DNA of 64,000 bases, taken from positions 24,245,375-24,309,374 of the forward strand of contig CAIIXF020000005.1 in the NCBI GenBank assembly GCA_903813345.2, written 5' to 3'. Within the stretch, counting starts at the first letter, position 1. Every line of letters starts with the position of its first letter. The notes under the pieces were generated by a model. The model saw only the letters and a list, made by a program, of their open reading frames with translations. It was not told the origin of the DNA and did not search any database. Below are positions 1-36,572 of the stretch, piece by piece. Made by a program: the position numbers and the translations under genes. The stretch is from Owenia fusiformis. Taxonomy: Eukaryota; Annelida; Polychaeta; Sabellida; Oweniidae.

Positions 1-329
1 CTTCATGTTTTATAATGAGAACAAAAATTCATCTTGATTCACAAGCTTTCACTTGCTCTAATTTCACATTGACATCCTAAGCAGGGATTTTCATTCATTG
101 GGTGCCTATAAAAATATTTATACCATTATCACTCGATATTAGGTGTATATAGCACATTGATAAAAAAAGAAATATAGTGCTTTTTCAAAGTGCGATAAAA
201 AGAGAAACATACCATGGCAAATCTTTCACTGACACCCCATAAAAAGGAGATTTCTTAAGCTAGCTAATTTGAAATTAATGTTTGTAAATAACTAAGGGTT
301 TTGAGTAGATTAATGCCCTTCAGACATAC
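1..329. other. SUPV3L1 intron sequence
   Basis: This lies downstream of the GTATGT donor that ends the fourth SUPV3L1 exon (minus strand), so it is intron. I see no exon, RNA gene or clear repeat in it. Confidence 0.6.
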
Positions 330-3300
330 CAATTAGCTGGTAGTGTAAGATCACTAATCTTCTTCAGTTCCTCCATACATTCTAAATGTGGGAACATCTC
401 CTTGGCATAGTTGTAAAAGTAGGGAAACAAATCATCCACATGACCTAAAACATAACATGCAATAAGGTCAGAAGCTTTAAGGGATCATCTCAAAAGGTCA
501 CACTAAATTTTATTCCGATTACTTAAGTGCTAGACCACCCACCCTTGTAAACAAAAAATTCTCATTGGAAGTGAAGTTTTTGGACACTTTGACACTTTTT
601 CACATTTATAAGGCACTTGTCCATCAATCAGATGGATCTTGTTCAATCCTAGAGAGTATCCAAAGAAGGAGCCAAAAGGATCAGACAAAACTCAGTAAAC
701 TTGAATGTCAAGAAAAACTATAAATTGAAAATGACTACACTTGAATTCAGTTAAAACATACAAGTATGTCACAAAATAACTCTGAATCTGTTGAGAATGA
801 ATATATGTATGCATAAATACATGTATGCTTATTCTCAACTTGAACTGCTAGACCACCCACCCACTCTTGTTGACAATATAGACTTTTTAGAAGTGAAGTT
901 TTTGAAATAAAAAAGATATTCAAAAAGTGATTTTCTTTTCAAAATAATTTTCTCATTTTGTACAATTTGCCATCTAACTACATCACGATATAACAATGAC
1001 ATCTCATTTCTTTTCAGCCCTTTCAGATCAGGTGAAACAGAAAGATGCTATGAGCATCAGAATGATCCGATTACAAGATGATATCAAATTTATAAATTCA
1101 TTATGAAACAAGAATAAAAGACAATGCCCAAAGGAGACAATGAACAAATACAGTCTATCATGTGACCTCACATCGCTTCACAAAACAAAAGCAAGTCTTG
1201 CTTTCATAAATAAGAAACTGCTGTATAATTAGTGTAAGATCTAATTTGTTGCAAACCATTTTCTCTGTTAACTGTTAGAAGTGCCATCTTAATGATGAAA
1301 TGATCATCAATACTACAACGCAAAAACAAACTTAAAAGCAAAAATGGATGCAATTCCACAAATCCTACCTGCTCCTTGAAGAATATCACTAAGCACTATG
1401 TGTATATCTGGGGGAAGGGCCTCTGATTCTATACAGAATCTTCTAAATCCTATATAAGCCTGGTGAAATAGCCGATCTACAAATACAAAAACATGGTCTG
1501 CTCTCTTTGATACTTAAAGTAGCTCAGACTCTAACTCTGCCCCAAAAAAATCAGAATAATGCGAAACTTGCAAAAATCAACTGACTGATACCTCGGGTGA
1601 TTCAAAAAAAAGTAAGAATCAATTGAATGTACAAAAACAGTGACATGGGTCATAAACTGAAAAGATCGTCCACTTAGGTTTGTTGCTATCACACAATGAA
1701 TTTTTCTTGCAACAACTTCAAATGTAACATCAGGGTAAAATTATATAATCTGGTGAAAACATGCCCTTCAACAATAAACATGATAGGATTTCTAACTTTA
1801 CAAGGATGTTTAAAAAATGATATTTGATTAGTTTTCTTACAACTGTTGTATTGCTAATGATTATTCTATGTGACATTGCATCATAATTGTTATTTATTTG
1901 CTTGTACTTGCTTATCAATTCTACACCATACTACTACTCAATGATATCAAAATGTGGTATGTTAAACCATTTAATTTAATTTCAAAAAGTCGAATTTGAA
2001 GGGCTTTTTGTTTGAAAAAGTGTTGTATCTAATGATCTAAAAGTATAAACTTTTGTTTCTCAATTGGCGAGATATTCAAATATTTGAAAATTATAAGACG
2101 AACAACTTTCCCTTCAAAAGTCACATTTTTCAAAAAATGTCTCAAATAGTTTCACAGTCATAAAAAGTAACATTTAAATGATGAAATAATATCATAATAC
2201 ATATATTTCAAACTTTGCAGGAGGCCTTTAAATAATTTTAATTGCAATTTAAAAGATGGAACTATTCCATAAAACCAACTCATTCACATTAATTGCAAAA
2301 TGAAATCACATGCAATTCAATGGTTCTACTTACGATCTAATCCACTTTCTTTGGCAAGATTTTGTAGCTCTGGCCTTTTATAGAACTGATTCAACAGCTT
2401 CAGCATGTCCTCTGAAATAAAACAAATTACCAAAGAGAACATAAGCATTTTTGATAAAGCATACATGTATTATATGTCATTTGCTGTATATATATCTTTT
2501 ATTGACTCTTTAGATGTCATATCTAGACATATTAGTCACTAAGGTAGAGTAGTTCTTCCCATTGTCAAGTTGAAGAACTGGTATCTTTATCCTGGCTAAA
2601 ACCATAGACAATTCTAGCCAGCGCCAGCCTTTTATCGAGTTAGCAGCACTCTAGTAATCGCCGGTATAGGTCAGTAGTCATAGGTCAAAGACAAATCACA
2701 AGAAGTGCTGTGACCTGGGTTTGAACCCAAGACCTCTACTTTCCAGCCTGAAGCCAGACTTCCTGCTTTTCAGACCAATGCCTTAACCACTAGGCCAACC
2801 CGGCGACCCCAGTATAACAGAACACACACAATTAATAATGAAAACAAAACACCTAAAATTACCATAATACAGTAAAACCTGTATATAGTGAACACCTAAA
2901 GAGCCACAAAAAGTGTTTACTGTAGGTAAGTGTTCGCTACAGAGATAGGTAGGTGTTCTCTACAGAGATTTTATACAGGAGTCAATGTAAAATGTGTCTT
3001 GAAGCAGTGTTCACTAAACACAAGTGTTCACTATAGAGAGCTAGGTGTTCACTAAGACAGGTTTAACTATATATAATAACATTTTTAGTATGATCTATCG
3101 CAGTGATTTATCATAAAGCAAAACATGTTCCTAGCCAGTGCATTCTCCAAGTAAATCAAGACACATGGAGTATTAGATTATTTGCCTAGAATGTACCCTC
3201 TTATTCTCTCCTGGAAACTATATTTCATAAAATTAATTTCATAGAAAACATTTATTTTCTTTGTGGTGCTTCTTTTTATATAGAACAATAATGACTATAC

Positions 3301-6300
3301 AATGTTCACTATATTCTCTTTGCATTTTATTTTCTAATTTGAAAAAAGATTGCGCCATGCAGATGTTTTACTATTGCAGACGTTTGCATCCTGTGGGAAT
3401 CATCCTTTTGACATTTTCAATTTTCAATATTCTCTTGTTAATCAAAAGAACTTAATTTTCATCAAAGTCAATTTATATCATACTTGGAAAGTAGTTATGT
3501 GAAAAAATAAACAAAAATAAATATAAAAAGTTACTTTTAGAAGGCAATTTTATGCGACCCCATTTTAGAGACAAAAGCCCCTGTTACAAGCAAAACGAAA
3601 TATGTTTTCTAATTAGGCCTTAGGAAAGTCAGTACTTTGAAACAATACCAGACAATGAGTCAATGACACTTCATTTTTCTATATTCTTTCTATAATATTA
3701 GTTTTTGTTATGTAACCTTGCCACTGCAGGTAATGCCTTCCCATAACGCATTGTCAATTGATCTTTGTAATTGACATAAAGGAATTCTGAGCGATAGAAA
3801 TGACCTAATATTGCAGTTAGATTACTTATTGCGAGGTGAACAAAAAGCTTGAACTATTTTTAACCCTACCTATTTTTTGATTTAGCAATGAACACAATAA
3901 TACATACCATAACTAGATAACGGCAACGCCAAAGCGTAGCCAAATCCACATAACAGCCATGGCTGCCATTTTTACAAAATTGTAAAAAGACACATAAAAA
4001 TTGCCACCATTTTTCGAAATGGCCGCTAAGTAAGCCAAATTGTCATAAGAAAGTGTAATATGCCATTTTTTAGATAGCCACAAGTTTTTTTAAATATTTA
4101 GATTTTCAACTCAATATCCTATACAAGACAATATCCTATACAAGACAAATGGACAGATGAGTGAATGGAAGGACAATTGGACGTATGGATGGAAGGCTTA
4201 ACTATATCCCTACCAAACTTTGTTTGTTGGGATATAACTATACACCTAGTCAGTAATCAAGCAAAGATACCATAAGTCACAAGTCACAATGTACCTCATG
4301 AATAAGTGGAGAACAAGATCTCATAAATTTATCTCTATACAAACATCTATCAAACTTCAACATTGAAGGTCAAAGGCTGTATGTATGTGATATTATGTGC
4401 AAATACATCAACTATATACAAAAGAATAACATGTGTATAACAGTTGGCTACCCATGTATACATACACATTCAGTTCTCAGTTATAACAGTTTCCAAAAGG
4501 AGTCGCAATATGATATTTAAAGGATGTATGAGCATTCTGAGTACATGTGCATTAAGATATGTATCTACAAGAGGTGCAAAGCTTGCTGCCCTCTCAGGAC
4601 ATAGATCAATTCATTCATGCAGAATATTGCCTGCGCATGTCCTAAGCATGTCCAAGCCTGGCTGTACAGGGCAGAAAAGATCCTTTACAGAGATGCAGCG
4701 TGAATGGCTTAGCAAAGAGGTGGCAGTATTTGATAGTTCTAAATCTGTTGAAAGTGCTGTAACTCCTCCATCAAGCTGGTAAGTACTTAGCTCTGATGTA
4801 CGTAGAGATAAGAGACTATAGAAAAATAACATCATGCTTTAATGTCTATCCATATCATAAACCGATGATAAGGTCGAATATAATATCATATGATTAAACT
4901 TTTGATATGGATTGCTTATGATCCAAATTTAATATTGTTTTCATGGTACTTGTCAATTCAAAGGGACAAAAAGGTTACTAACTATGGCATTTGCTTTTAT
5001 TCTGGTACCTACACACACCTCAAACCAAGTGTAAATATTAGAATATCAGTGATTTTGACCTTGCTCCATTCAGATGTATAGTAAACTCTGTGTATGTGGA
5101 ATACTTTGGTACCTCCAAAAGGTGGTCTACTTGGGAATTGTTTCACTTACAGAGGTTTAAAATTAACAATAAGTCAATTGCAGGACTTTGATAAGTATTC
5201 CACTTATGGAGGTGTTCTACTTACAGAGGCGTTCCACTTGACAAGTTTAACTGTATATACTGATTTGCATTGTAATATGATCATTGATATGCTGTGTAAA
5301 CATCTAAACAATTAATGGCTTCTTTAAATTCTAGGTTCATTGATCCATTGTTTTACCAGATGGAGAAGTCTTCCATATTGCGTAAGAACTGGATAGCTGT
5401 TGGACGAACTGACCAAGTTAACGATGTAGGGAAATTTATAACAGGTAAGTGATGAGCTGTATTCTATCGTCTTCGTTCACTCGGCTCCGGGGAACGCAGT
5501 GAAGACTGAGTGTGCAAAGAGGATACTCTATAGAATCCTTCAGAAACCATAATAATATGTAAAGTACATTATACAGTAGCGCCTGGCATTTGAAACATTC
5601 TTCAATGGCTGATGTGTTCAATGTCATTTTTCTGATGTTATTGTCACTACAGAGCAGATTGTGACCAATACTATTTGAAGAGTAATGTTTCAGAAAGTAA
5701 TGCTTTAACGTGTATGTACTTTAGGGTCAATTGGAGATGAGCCATTTATTGTGACAAGAGATGATGGTGGTACTTTGAGAGGCTTCTTCAATGTATGTCG
5801 ACACCATGCAACAATAATCATGGAGGAAGATGAGGGACGTGCCCTTAATTTCCAATGTCCTTACCATGGCTGGACATACAAACTAGATGGCAGACTCATG
5901 AAAGCAACAAGGTTGAAGGGCATCAAAGATTTTAAAGCTTCTGACTTTGGCTTACGACCAGTACAGGTCAGCACATGGGGCCCACTGGTATTTGTAAAAC
6001 TTGATGCTGAGCACACTGGTCCAGAACCCAAGAAAATTCTGGCCAACCTTACTCCTAAATTAGATGCTCTTGGCTTCTCTGATGGAATGAAGTTCGTGAA
6101 GAGAAAGACCTATAAAGTAAATTGCAATTGGAAGGTGTTCGTGGATAATTATCTTGATGGCGGTTACCATGTTGAATATGCTCACAAGGATCTTAGTCAG
6201 TTACTCTCTCTTGGTTCTTACAAAACTGAGATCCATGATGGTTATTCCTTGCAAATGTCAAAAGGAGGTGATCACGACGAAGGCAGCTCTAGGGTTGGGT

Positions 6301-9300
6301 CAGAAGTGATATATGCTCACATCTATCCCAATGTAATGATCAATAGATATGGTCCCTGGATGGACTTCAACTACGTCATCCCAGAGTCACATGACTCCTG
6401 CAATGTCATATTCGATTGGTTTCTGGAGGAGAAAGCAATGCGATCCACAGATAATGATGGCTTAAATAAACTAATCAATGAGAACTTTGTTGCAAGTGAA
6501 AAGGTACAAGATGAGGACATTGAAATCTGTAATAGAGTGCAAAAGGGGTTGAAGTCCATGTCATATGATTGGGGAAGATATGCTCCTAACGTTGAAGCAG
6601 CTGATTACGAATTCCACCAGCGTTTGGCACAACAGTTCAGAGAATATTTGAAAATATAAATCTTATGTGTCTAAGTACTGCTAATATTATAGTAATAGTG
6701 ATGTATCCTAATAAATCTGTAAGAAAAACGAGTTGTTTTAAAATCTGCAGAAAAAACTGGAAAATACCATTGTTGAATATGACTTCAAAAAATATCTACT
6801 GGAAAAGTTACTGTTTCTTCTATAACTTCAAAAATCAACCTGAATTTTTTTCTATTTCATGTTATGTAAAATGATGTCATAACAACAGTTTCATGACAAT
6901 TGAGATTTCATTGATTTAATAGACATAAGACTCTTTGTTCAAAAACAGTTAAAGGACCGTGATTTGTTTGTAAAATGAATCTGGGGAGCTTTTTCATGCC
7001 ACACCAATACACTTTAAAACATTTTATTGACTATAATCCTATATATCCTAATCCACCATATAATCCTAAAAGATATTTCTCATTTTCAAGGTTAAAGCGG
7101 CTACATAGACTGTGGAGAGAAAAATTGGTTTTTACCTTTTCTGAGCTATCGGGACGAAGTTTGGTCTAACATCTTCTTCCTTATTCCTATTTTATCAAAA
7201 TGTATGCATATGGCAATATTCATCAACCAGTAGAACTGATAAATCGTTTAGAATCTATAATTCTATACAAGGAGTCCTTCTTATAGATTTTTCAAATTCT
7301 TTCCAAGTAGACGTCGAAACACCTAGAAGGTGAAATTGAAACTAATTTTTCTGGCTACTCAAGTCGATAAAATCTCTGACAGTGTGAGTCTTTTTATGAA
7401 AACGTTTCTTATAGAAATCACTTGACAATTATTATATTTAGCATTAAAAGTTGAATCCAAAGCGTAATCTGATATAAAGTGAAAAACATTGCGCGGACGT
7501 TAGATAACAAACTTCTAGTTTGATAAAAAATGACGGAGACAAAGGAGTAGAAGAAGACAAAGAATTAGAGGATTTTCTTTTGCCATTATCGATCGATATA
7601 AGGTATGTGCACAAATTCTACTTGCATACATGGAAAATAGATACATCTTTAAAGGCTATAACATATTCAAAGCTTTCATTTTACGATAGGCCAAGGATCA
7701 CTAGATACGACTCGGCAGTCCATACTGCTGCTTTAACACCCAGGTATTGTTATTTTTCAAACTTCAGAGGGCTGGGAATCATTATTACAATCGCTTTTAA
7801 ATAATATTAATGCTGTTTTAAATAGGTTTTATGTTTGCCAATAATTTCTCATATTGTGTAAATGGTACCCCTTCCATAATCCATAGAATTTTCTCTTTGA
7901 GGAATTTCCCATAGTACTAGTAATCCAATGGTATAGTTCCAAGCAGATTTTGAGATAACAGGAATGTTAGTCATTAATACACACCTCATTTGCTTGTGAT
8001 ATAAACCAAAACAACCCAATAAGGTGTGTATTAATGATTAACTTTCCTCAGAGAGAATATTTTCTGTATTTCACTCGAATCATTGAATAACCTATATTAA
8101 ACCCACTCCTTCGATTCAACTACTATATCTAGTAATTTATTATTGAAGCAACTCCCCTGAGCTTAATTAGAAGTGGCATATGTTCTGATTTTCACCCATA
8201 TCCTTTTCAGATTTTGTAAAAACCAAACCGGAAGTGACTGAAATGCACCAGACGAAATTTTTGGGGACCCTCTCTAAATTTTGGTGAAGATGTTTGTTGG
8301 CATTTTTCTATTTCACCAAATTAAAGCGGGCGCCAAAAGTACCCAATCAGTATTTTATCTATCAAAAATAAACTTGAAGCAAATCCCTCAAGCCCTCAAC
8401 CAGTATTTGAGTTATATAGCCCAGACACACAAATGAACAGATGTTAGAATTCTTTACAGATGCTGAAGCCTGAAGCCTTAAAGCCAAACACTGTCCAAAA
8501 GTTGGAGTGTGACATAAATATAGAACAAGTCACAGGGTGAACAATATCGTGCCTAAAATATAGCAGTGTTGGCTTGTTGACCCTGAGAACAAGATGCCCA
8601 CCGAAAAGTTAATCAGCTCTAGAATATCAGCAAAACATCCCTAATTCACGTCATCATACAAGTTAAAGGGCAAAAGGGCAAACACCTTATTTTTCATTTT
8701 AAGATGGCATGTTATTATTGCAAAAAATGACAGCTGAACCTACAGAGACATTAATAAACCTCAACCATCAAAAGTTGTCACAATAAGCTAAATTCTATGT
8801 TTCATGTCAAACTCTCCCAAGCGGTAGAAAAAAAATTCCTGTTCACTTTAAGTAGCACAATAAATGAATCCAAAGCTTCATACCTGCAAATGATAGATAA
8901 ATTCCTACCAAAATCGAACAAATGTTTTCATGGATCGAAATGTTTGTGATCCAAGGAGGATTGTTTCCCAGAATGCAACATCAGTTAACCTTATTTACTC
9001 GTGACAGGTTTCAAAATGACGGAACGGCATTGTGAAAGCTGGCACGTGTCATGTTGCATTCTGGGAGCCGATCCTCCTTGCGGAGTAATCGGGCTCCAAA
9101 ATCACCTCAACAATTGAAGAGTCTGCATTAACATGTGAATATCATTTCAAATTTTTAAGTTCCTATTTGTCATTATGGACACAAATTCCACTATATTTGT
9201 ACGTTCCGGGATGGAGAAAATAGAGCACTCAATTCACTGAAGTAAGAATTTATGACATATGTGACAGAATGTCCTTTTCATAGTATTAGTCATTATTTAT

Positions 9301-10706
9301 GTTCACCACTTTACAAACCAGCTTACAGACTCAGCATGATCCCAATTGTGATGAGACTACATTCATTTTTGAAACTACTGTTTTCTATTCAACGGAAGTG
9401 ATGTATTAGAGCAGTTTGGTCATTAGGTGACTACTACTACTTGATGCTAATAATTCGCCTTAAATACCTTTCGCAGAATATGCAATGGAATGATACTTTC
9501 CTGAAAAAAGCAAGGAAATTCAAACATGCCTACATACTAAATTTCGTACCAGAAAATAACATGTGCAGGTATAGCACAAGGAGGATTGATATTCTCCTAC
9601 AATGAAAATGTCAGAATGTCTTTATTTTCTGAAATTATTAGTGACTATAAAATTCATAGTCAACAGTCCAAAAGATTTGAACCATATCTTGATCAGTTTT
9701 TCAGTTGAATTTTCATAGTAAATTTTGTACCAGAAAATAACATGTGCAGGTATAGCACAAGGAGGATTGATATTTTCCTACAATGAAAATGTCACCATGT
9801 CTTTAATCTATTTTATGAAATTATTAGTGACTATAAAATTCATAGTCACCAGTCCAAATGATTCGAACCATATCTCGATCAGTTTTTTGTTTGGAAATAA
9901 GACCAAAATTCACGATTCAAATTTTGAAGTGAACAAAATAGCAGCTGTTTGAATTCGAATTTTGTAATCACAACATCTCCATATATGGCAGAATATCGAG
10001 TTGGAACATGGGGAGTCAACTTACCTCTTTCACGGGGGGAAAGTCTACACTGTACCCGCCTATATACAACCTACCGCCGAGTAAGACACAATTATACCGC
10101 CAATCAAATGTTTGGTAAACTACATCTCATAGGATGGTTGAGGTTTAGTTTTGTCCCCCACTTTACAAACAATTCTGTGTTTTATATATTTCTCATATTG
10201 AGAAATTCAATATATAAACAGGAGTTTATTAACTTCCCCCCTACATTTTCAGACATCTTCGGGTCTTTGCTCGGCGGTAGGTTGTATATAGGCGGGTAGA
10301 CTTTCCCCCAAGACCCCCATGTCTTTTTTATAACACTTTTTTCAGAAATGTATTTGTTCCATCATCACAAATCAAAAATGATGTCTATCTTTTTATGAAA
10401 TGTAAAAAAGAGGTCTTTGAGATTGAGAAACTCACAAGCTTTTGACATACCTTTTTTTATTGGCTCCCCAGTTATTTCTGCACCAACATTGATATGGTCA
10501 GGATTGCTAACTAGAGGAACATGTACTGGTTCAATCAAAGCACTCAAGTTTTTCTTGTCACCCTTTGACTTCAACCGAACACTGACGTATGAACAGGGTG
10601 ACAATCCATTTCTCAATGCCTTTCTTGAAATTGCATGGGCGATTTTACGTGATGAAAGTCTTCCAGCCGATTTCAACAACAGATGCGTGCAGCAGGTATT
10701 CATCAT
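330..10706 (-). CDS. SUPV3L1: Mitochondrial ATP-dependent RNA helicase Suv3, N-terminal part (gene continues past left edge)
   Basis: Four coding exons join in frame on the minus strand: 10706-10451, 2411-2334, 1476-1369 and 444-330, each with GT/AG borders, giving about 185 residues. The first exon begins with two Met codons and a basic, Ser/Arg-rich presequence (SAGRLSSRKIAHAISRKALR), as expected for import into mitochondria. The later exons give LLNQFYKRPELQNLAKESGL, RLFHQAYIGFRRFCIE, DIHIVLSDILQGAGHVDDLF and KKISDLTLPANW. These match, from memory, the segment of human SUPV3L1 just before its helicase core (FYKRKEIQKL, RLFHQAFISFR, ADDLFPFF, KISDLRIPPNWY). Suv3 unwinds RNA for the mitochondrial degradosome with PNPase. 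The Walker motifs would lie left of base 330. Intron 1 (2412-10450) contains an antisense gene. I chose the start at 10706 because no upstream in-frame ATG follows the stop. Confidence 0.93.
1920..2227. mobile_element. Short TTAA-type MITE copy in a SUPV3L1 intron
   Basis: This stretch matches the ends of the larger element at 12580-13398, for example TTTAATTTCAAAAAGT near the left and TTTCAAACTTTGCAGGAGGCC at the right, followed by TTAA. It is a shorter, diverged family member. The right border is clear; the left border is approximate. Confidence 0.5.
2580..2810 (-). repeat. tRNA-derived SINE
   Basis: Read on the minus strand from 2810, it begins like a tRNA. An A-box-like TGGCCTAGTGGTTAAGG lies near 2797-2781 and a B-box GGGTTCAAACCC near 2728-2716. 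The spacing is long enough for a Leu/Ser-type variable arm. A non-tRNA body continues to about 2580. The structure fits a pol III SINE rather than a working tRNA, because the anticodon arm does not fold well and the body continues. The 3' border is uncertain. It sits within SUPV3L1 intron 1. Confidence 0.65.
2870..3069. mobile_element. pogo/Tigger-like MITE
   Basis: The left end CAGTAAAACCTGTATATAG and the right end CTAAGACAGGTTTAACTA are inverted copies flanked by TA. The interior repeats GTGTTC(A/G)CTA-AGAG units. Such ends and TA targets are typical of pogo-like elements. No transposase is present, so it is non-autonomous. Confidence 0.55.
4120..4240. repeat. Fragment of a dispersed repeat ending near a TTTGTTTGTTGGGATATA motif
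   Basis: The segment around ACTTTGTTTGTTGGGATATA resembles the ends seen near 46960 and 63950. All share a motif of the type CCCACCAAACAAAGTT with nearby CCGTCCATTT-like words. It is a fragment without coding capacity, upstream of the Rieske gene. Confidence 0.4.
4510..6659 (+). CDS. Rieske [2Fe-2S] non-haem iron oxygenase, choline-monooxygenase-like
   Basis: Three exons, 4510-4778, 5335-5444 and 5725-6659, join with consistent phase to give 437 residues, the usual size for plant choline monooxygenase. The Rieske site is C151-R-H153, then 17 residues, then C171-P-Y-H174. The catalytic iron motif is NYLDGGYHVEYAH, with likely ligands His275 and His280, and Asp391 in QDEDIEICNRVQKGL as third ligand. 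Such enzymes use O2 and two electrons from a ferredoxin-type partner to hydroxylate or demethylate small quaternary amines; the true substrate here is unknown. Residues 1-40 are basic and Ser/Ala-rich, like a mitochondrial presequence. The start is the first ATG in the frame; an upstream TTG was ignored. An AATAAA lies at 6710-6715. The whole gene lies antisense inside SUPV3L1 intron 1. Confidence 0.92.
5079..5253. mobile_element. pogo-like MITE in intron 1 of the Rieske gene
   Basis: The left end AGTAAACTCTGTGTATGTGG and the right end CCACTTGACAAGTTTAACTG form imperfect inverted ends next to TA. The interior repeats words such as CTTACAGAGG and GGAGGTGTTC. The design matches the element at 2870-3069, though it is diverged. 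Confidence 0.5.
6710..6715 (+). terminator. Polyadenylation signal AATAAA of the Rieske gene
   Basis: A perfect AATAAA lies 51 bases after the stop codon of the Rieske oxygenase, a plausible distance for a short 3' UTR. Confidence 0.5.
6716..7962. other. SUPV3L1 intron 1, no gene recognised
   Basis: This is AT-rich intron sequence after the Rieske gene. A reading frame at 7520-7804 lacks an ATG start and matches nothing I recognise. No repeat structure is obvious. Confidence 0.5.
7963..8044. repeat. Short inverted repeat (hairpin)
   Basis: TAGTCATTAATACACACCTC at the left pairs with AAGGTGTGTATTAATGATTA at the right around a loop of about 30 bases. It could be a fold-back remnant. No target duplication was identified. 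Confidence 0.5.
8728..9080. repeat. Dispersed repeat ending in a palindromic MITE (copy 1)
   Basis: This shares long blocks with 50195-50546, including GACATTAATAAACCTCAACC and TCAAAAGTTGTCACAAT. The distal part, 8952-9080, is a palindromic unit: CAAGGAGGATTG and CCCAGAATGCAACAT at the left are inverted as ATGTTGCATTCTGGG and CGATCCTCCTTG at the right. The two copies stop matching right after the terminal CCTTG. Confidence 0.7.
9539..9911. repeat. Two-copy tandem duplication of about 185 bp
   Basis: Copy A (9539-9719) and copy B (9720-9911) both contain CCAGAAAATAACATGTGCAG, GTATAGCACAAGGAGGATTG and TATAAAATTCATAGTCA, with scattered differences. Sequence related to the end of copy B and what follows occurs again near 49440-49600. 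It lies within SUPV3L1 intron 1. Confidence 0.75.
10034..10309. mobile_element. MITE with about 40-bp terminal inverted repeats
   Basis: GGGGGGAAAGTCTAC and CCCGCCTATATACAACCTAC then CGCCGAG at the left are inverted at the right as CTCGGCGG, GTAGGTTGTATATAGGCGGG and TAGACTTTCCCCC. The left arm has a 5-bp insertion. No coding capacity is present. Weak outer pairing (ACATGGGG/CCCCATGT) extends beyond both ends. The superfamily was not identified. Confidence 0.75.
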
Positions 10707-11156
10707 TAGTTCTATGAATTGTACGTAATTAGAAAAATTGTTCGATACCACATTTTTGTTATCTACATGCAAGTAGTTGATATAATATTCATTATATTGT
10801 CATTTTTGAAATTTGTGACATTTTCATGGGCGCAGACATCTTGAAATATAGTGACACCTATCGACTGAATATTATTACGCGTAGAACTTATTTACTGGGC
10901 CATAGAAACCATTAAATAGGTTTGTGACTGATCCATGGAAGCTCTGGATGTTCTCCAAACGTGTAAATTAGTTAATTTTACTTCATTGGTATTTCAGATT
11001 AATCAATGGACGATGAAAATACACGAAACATGTCGAATTTGTATCTAAGATTTTTTCTTTAGCGCATTGATCTTAGCGTGGTTTCTGATGTTGTTAGGCT
11101 CGAAAATGACAGAAAATGGACGCAAAATATGAAAATATGAGCTTACAATTTCGGTG
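10707..11156. promoter_or_regulatory. Shared 450-bp spacer between divergent SUPV3L1 and HECTD2 start codons
   Basis: SUPV3L1 starts leftward at 10706 and HECTD2 starts rightward at 11157. Both 5' UTRs and promoters must therefore fit in this spacer unless further non-coding exons exist. A TATA box is not obvious and a few CpG words (ACGCGTA, TTAGCGTGG) are present. The geometry is that of a bidirectional housekeeping promoter. Confidence 0.6.

Positions 11157-11157
<1 letters not shown>
11088..11157 (+). promoter_or_regulatory. Two short upstream reading frames before HECTD2
   Basis: ATG at 11088 opens a 14-codon frame that stops at 11130-11132. A second ATG at 11137 opens a six-codon frame whose TGA overlaps the HECTD2 start codon by one base (TGATG, 11155-11159). 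If the transcript starts upstream of 11088, these would affect initiation. Transcript ends are not known. Confidence 0.4.

Positions 11158-36572
<25,415 letters not shown>

Noticed and set aside
4444-4509. N-terminal extension of the Rieske protein
   Set aside because: It begins with TTG, not ATG. The ATG at 4510 gives a sensible presequence.
7520-7804. 94-codon plus-strand frame with a GTATGT donor-like site
   Set aside because: It has no ATG start, matches no family I know, and needs a splice partner that I could not find.
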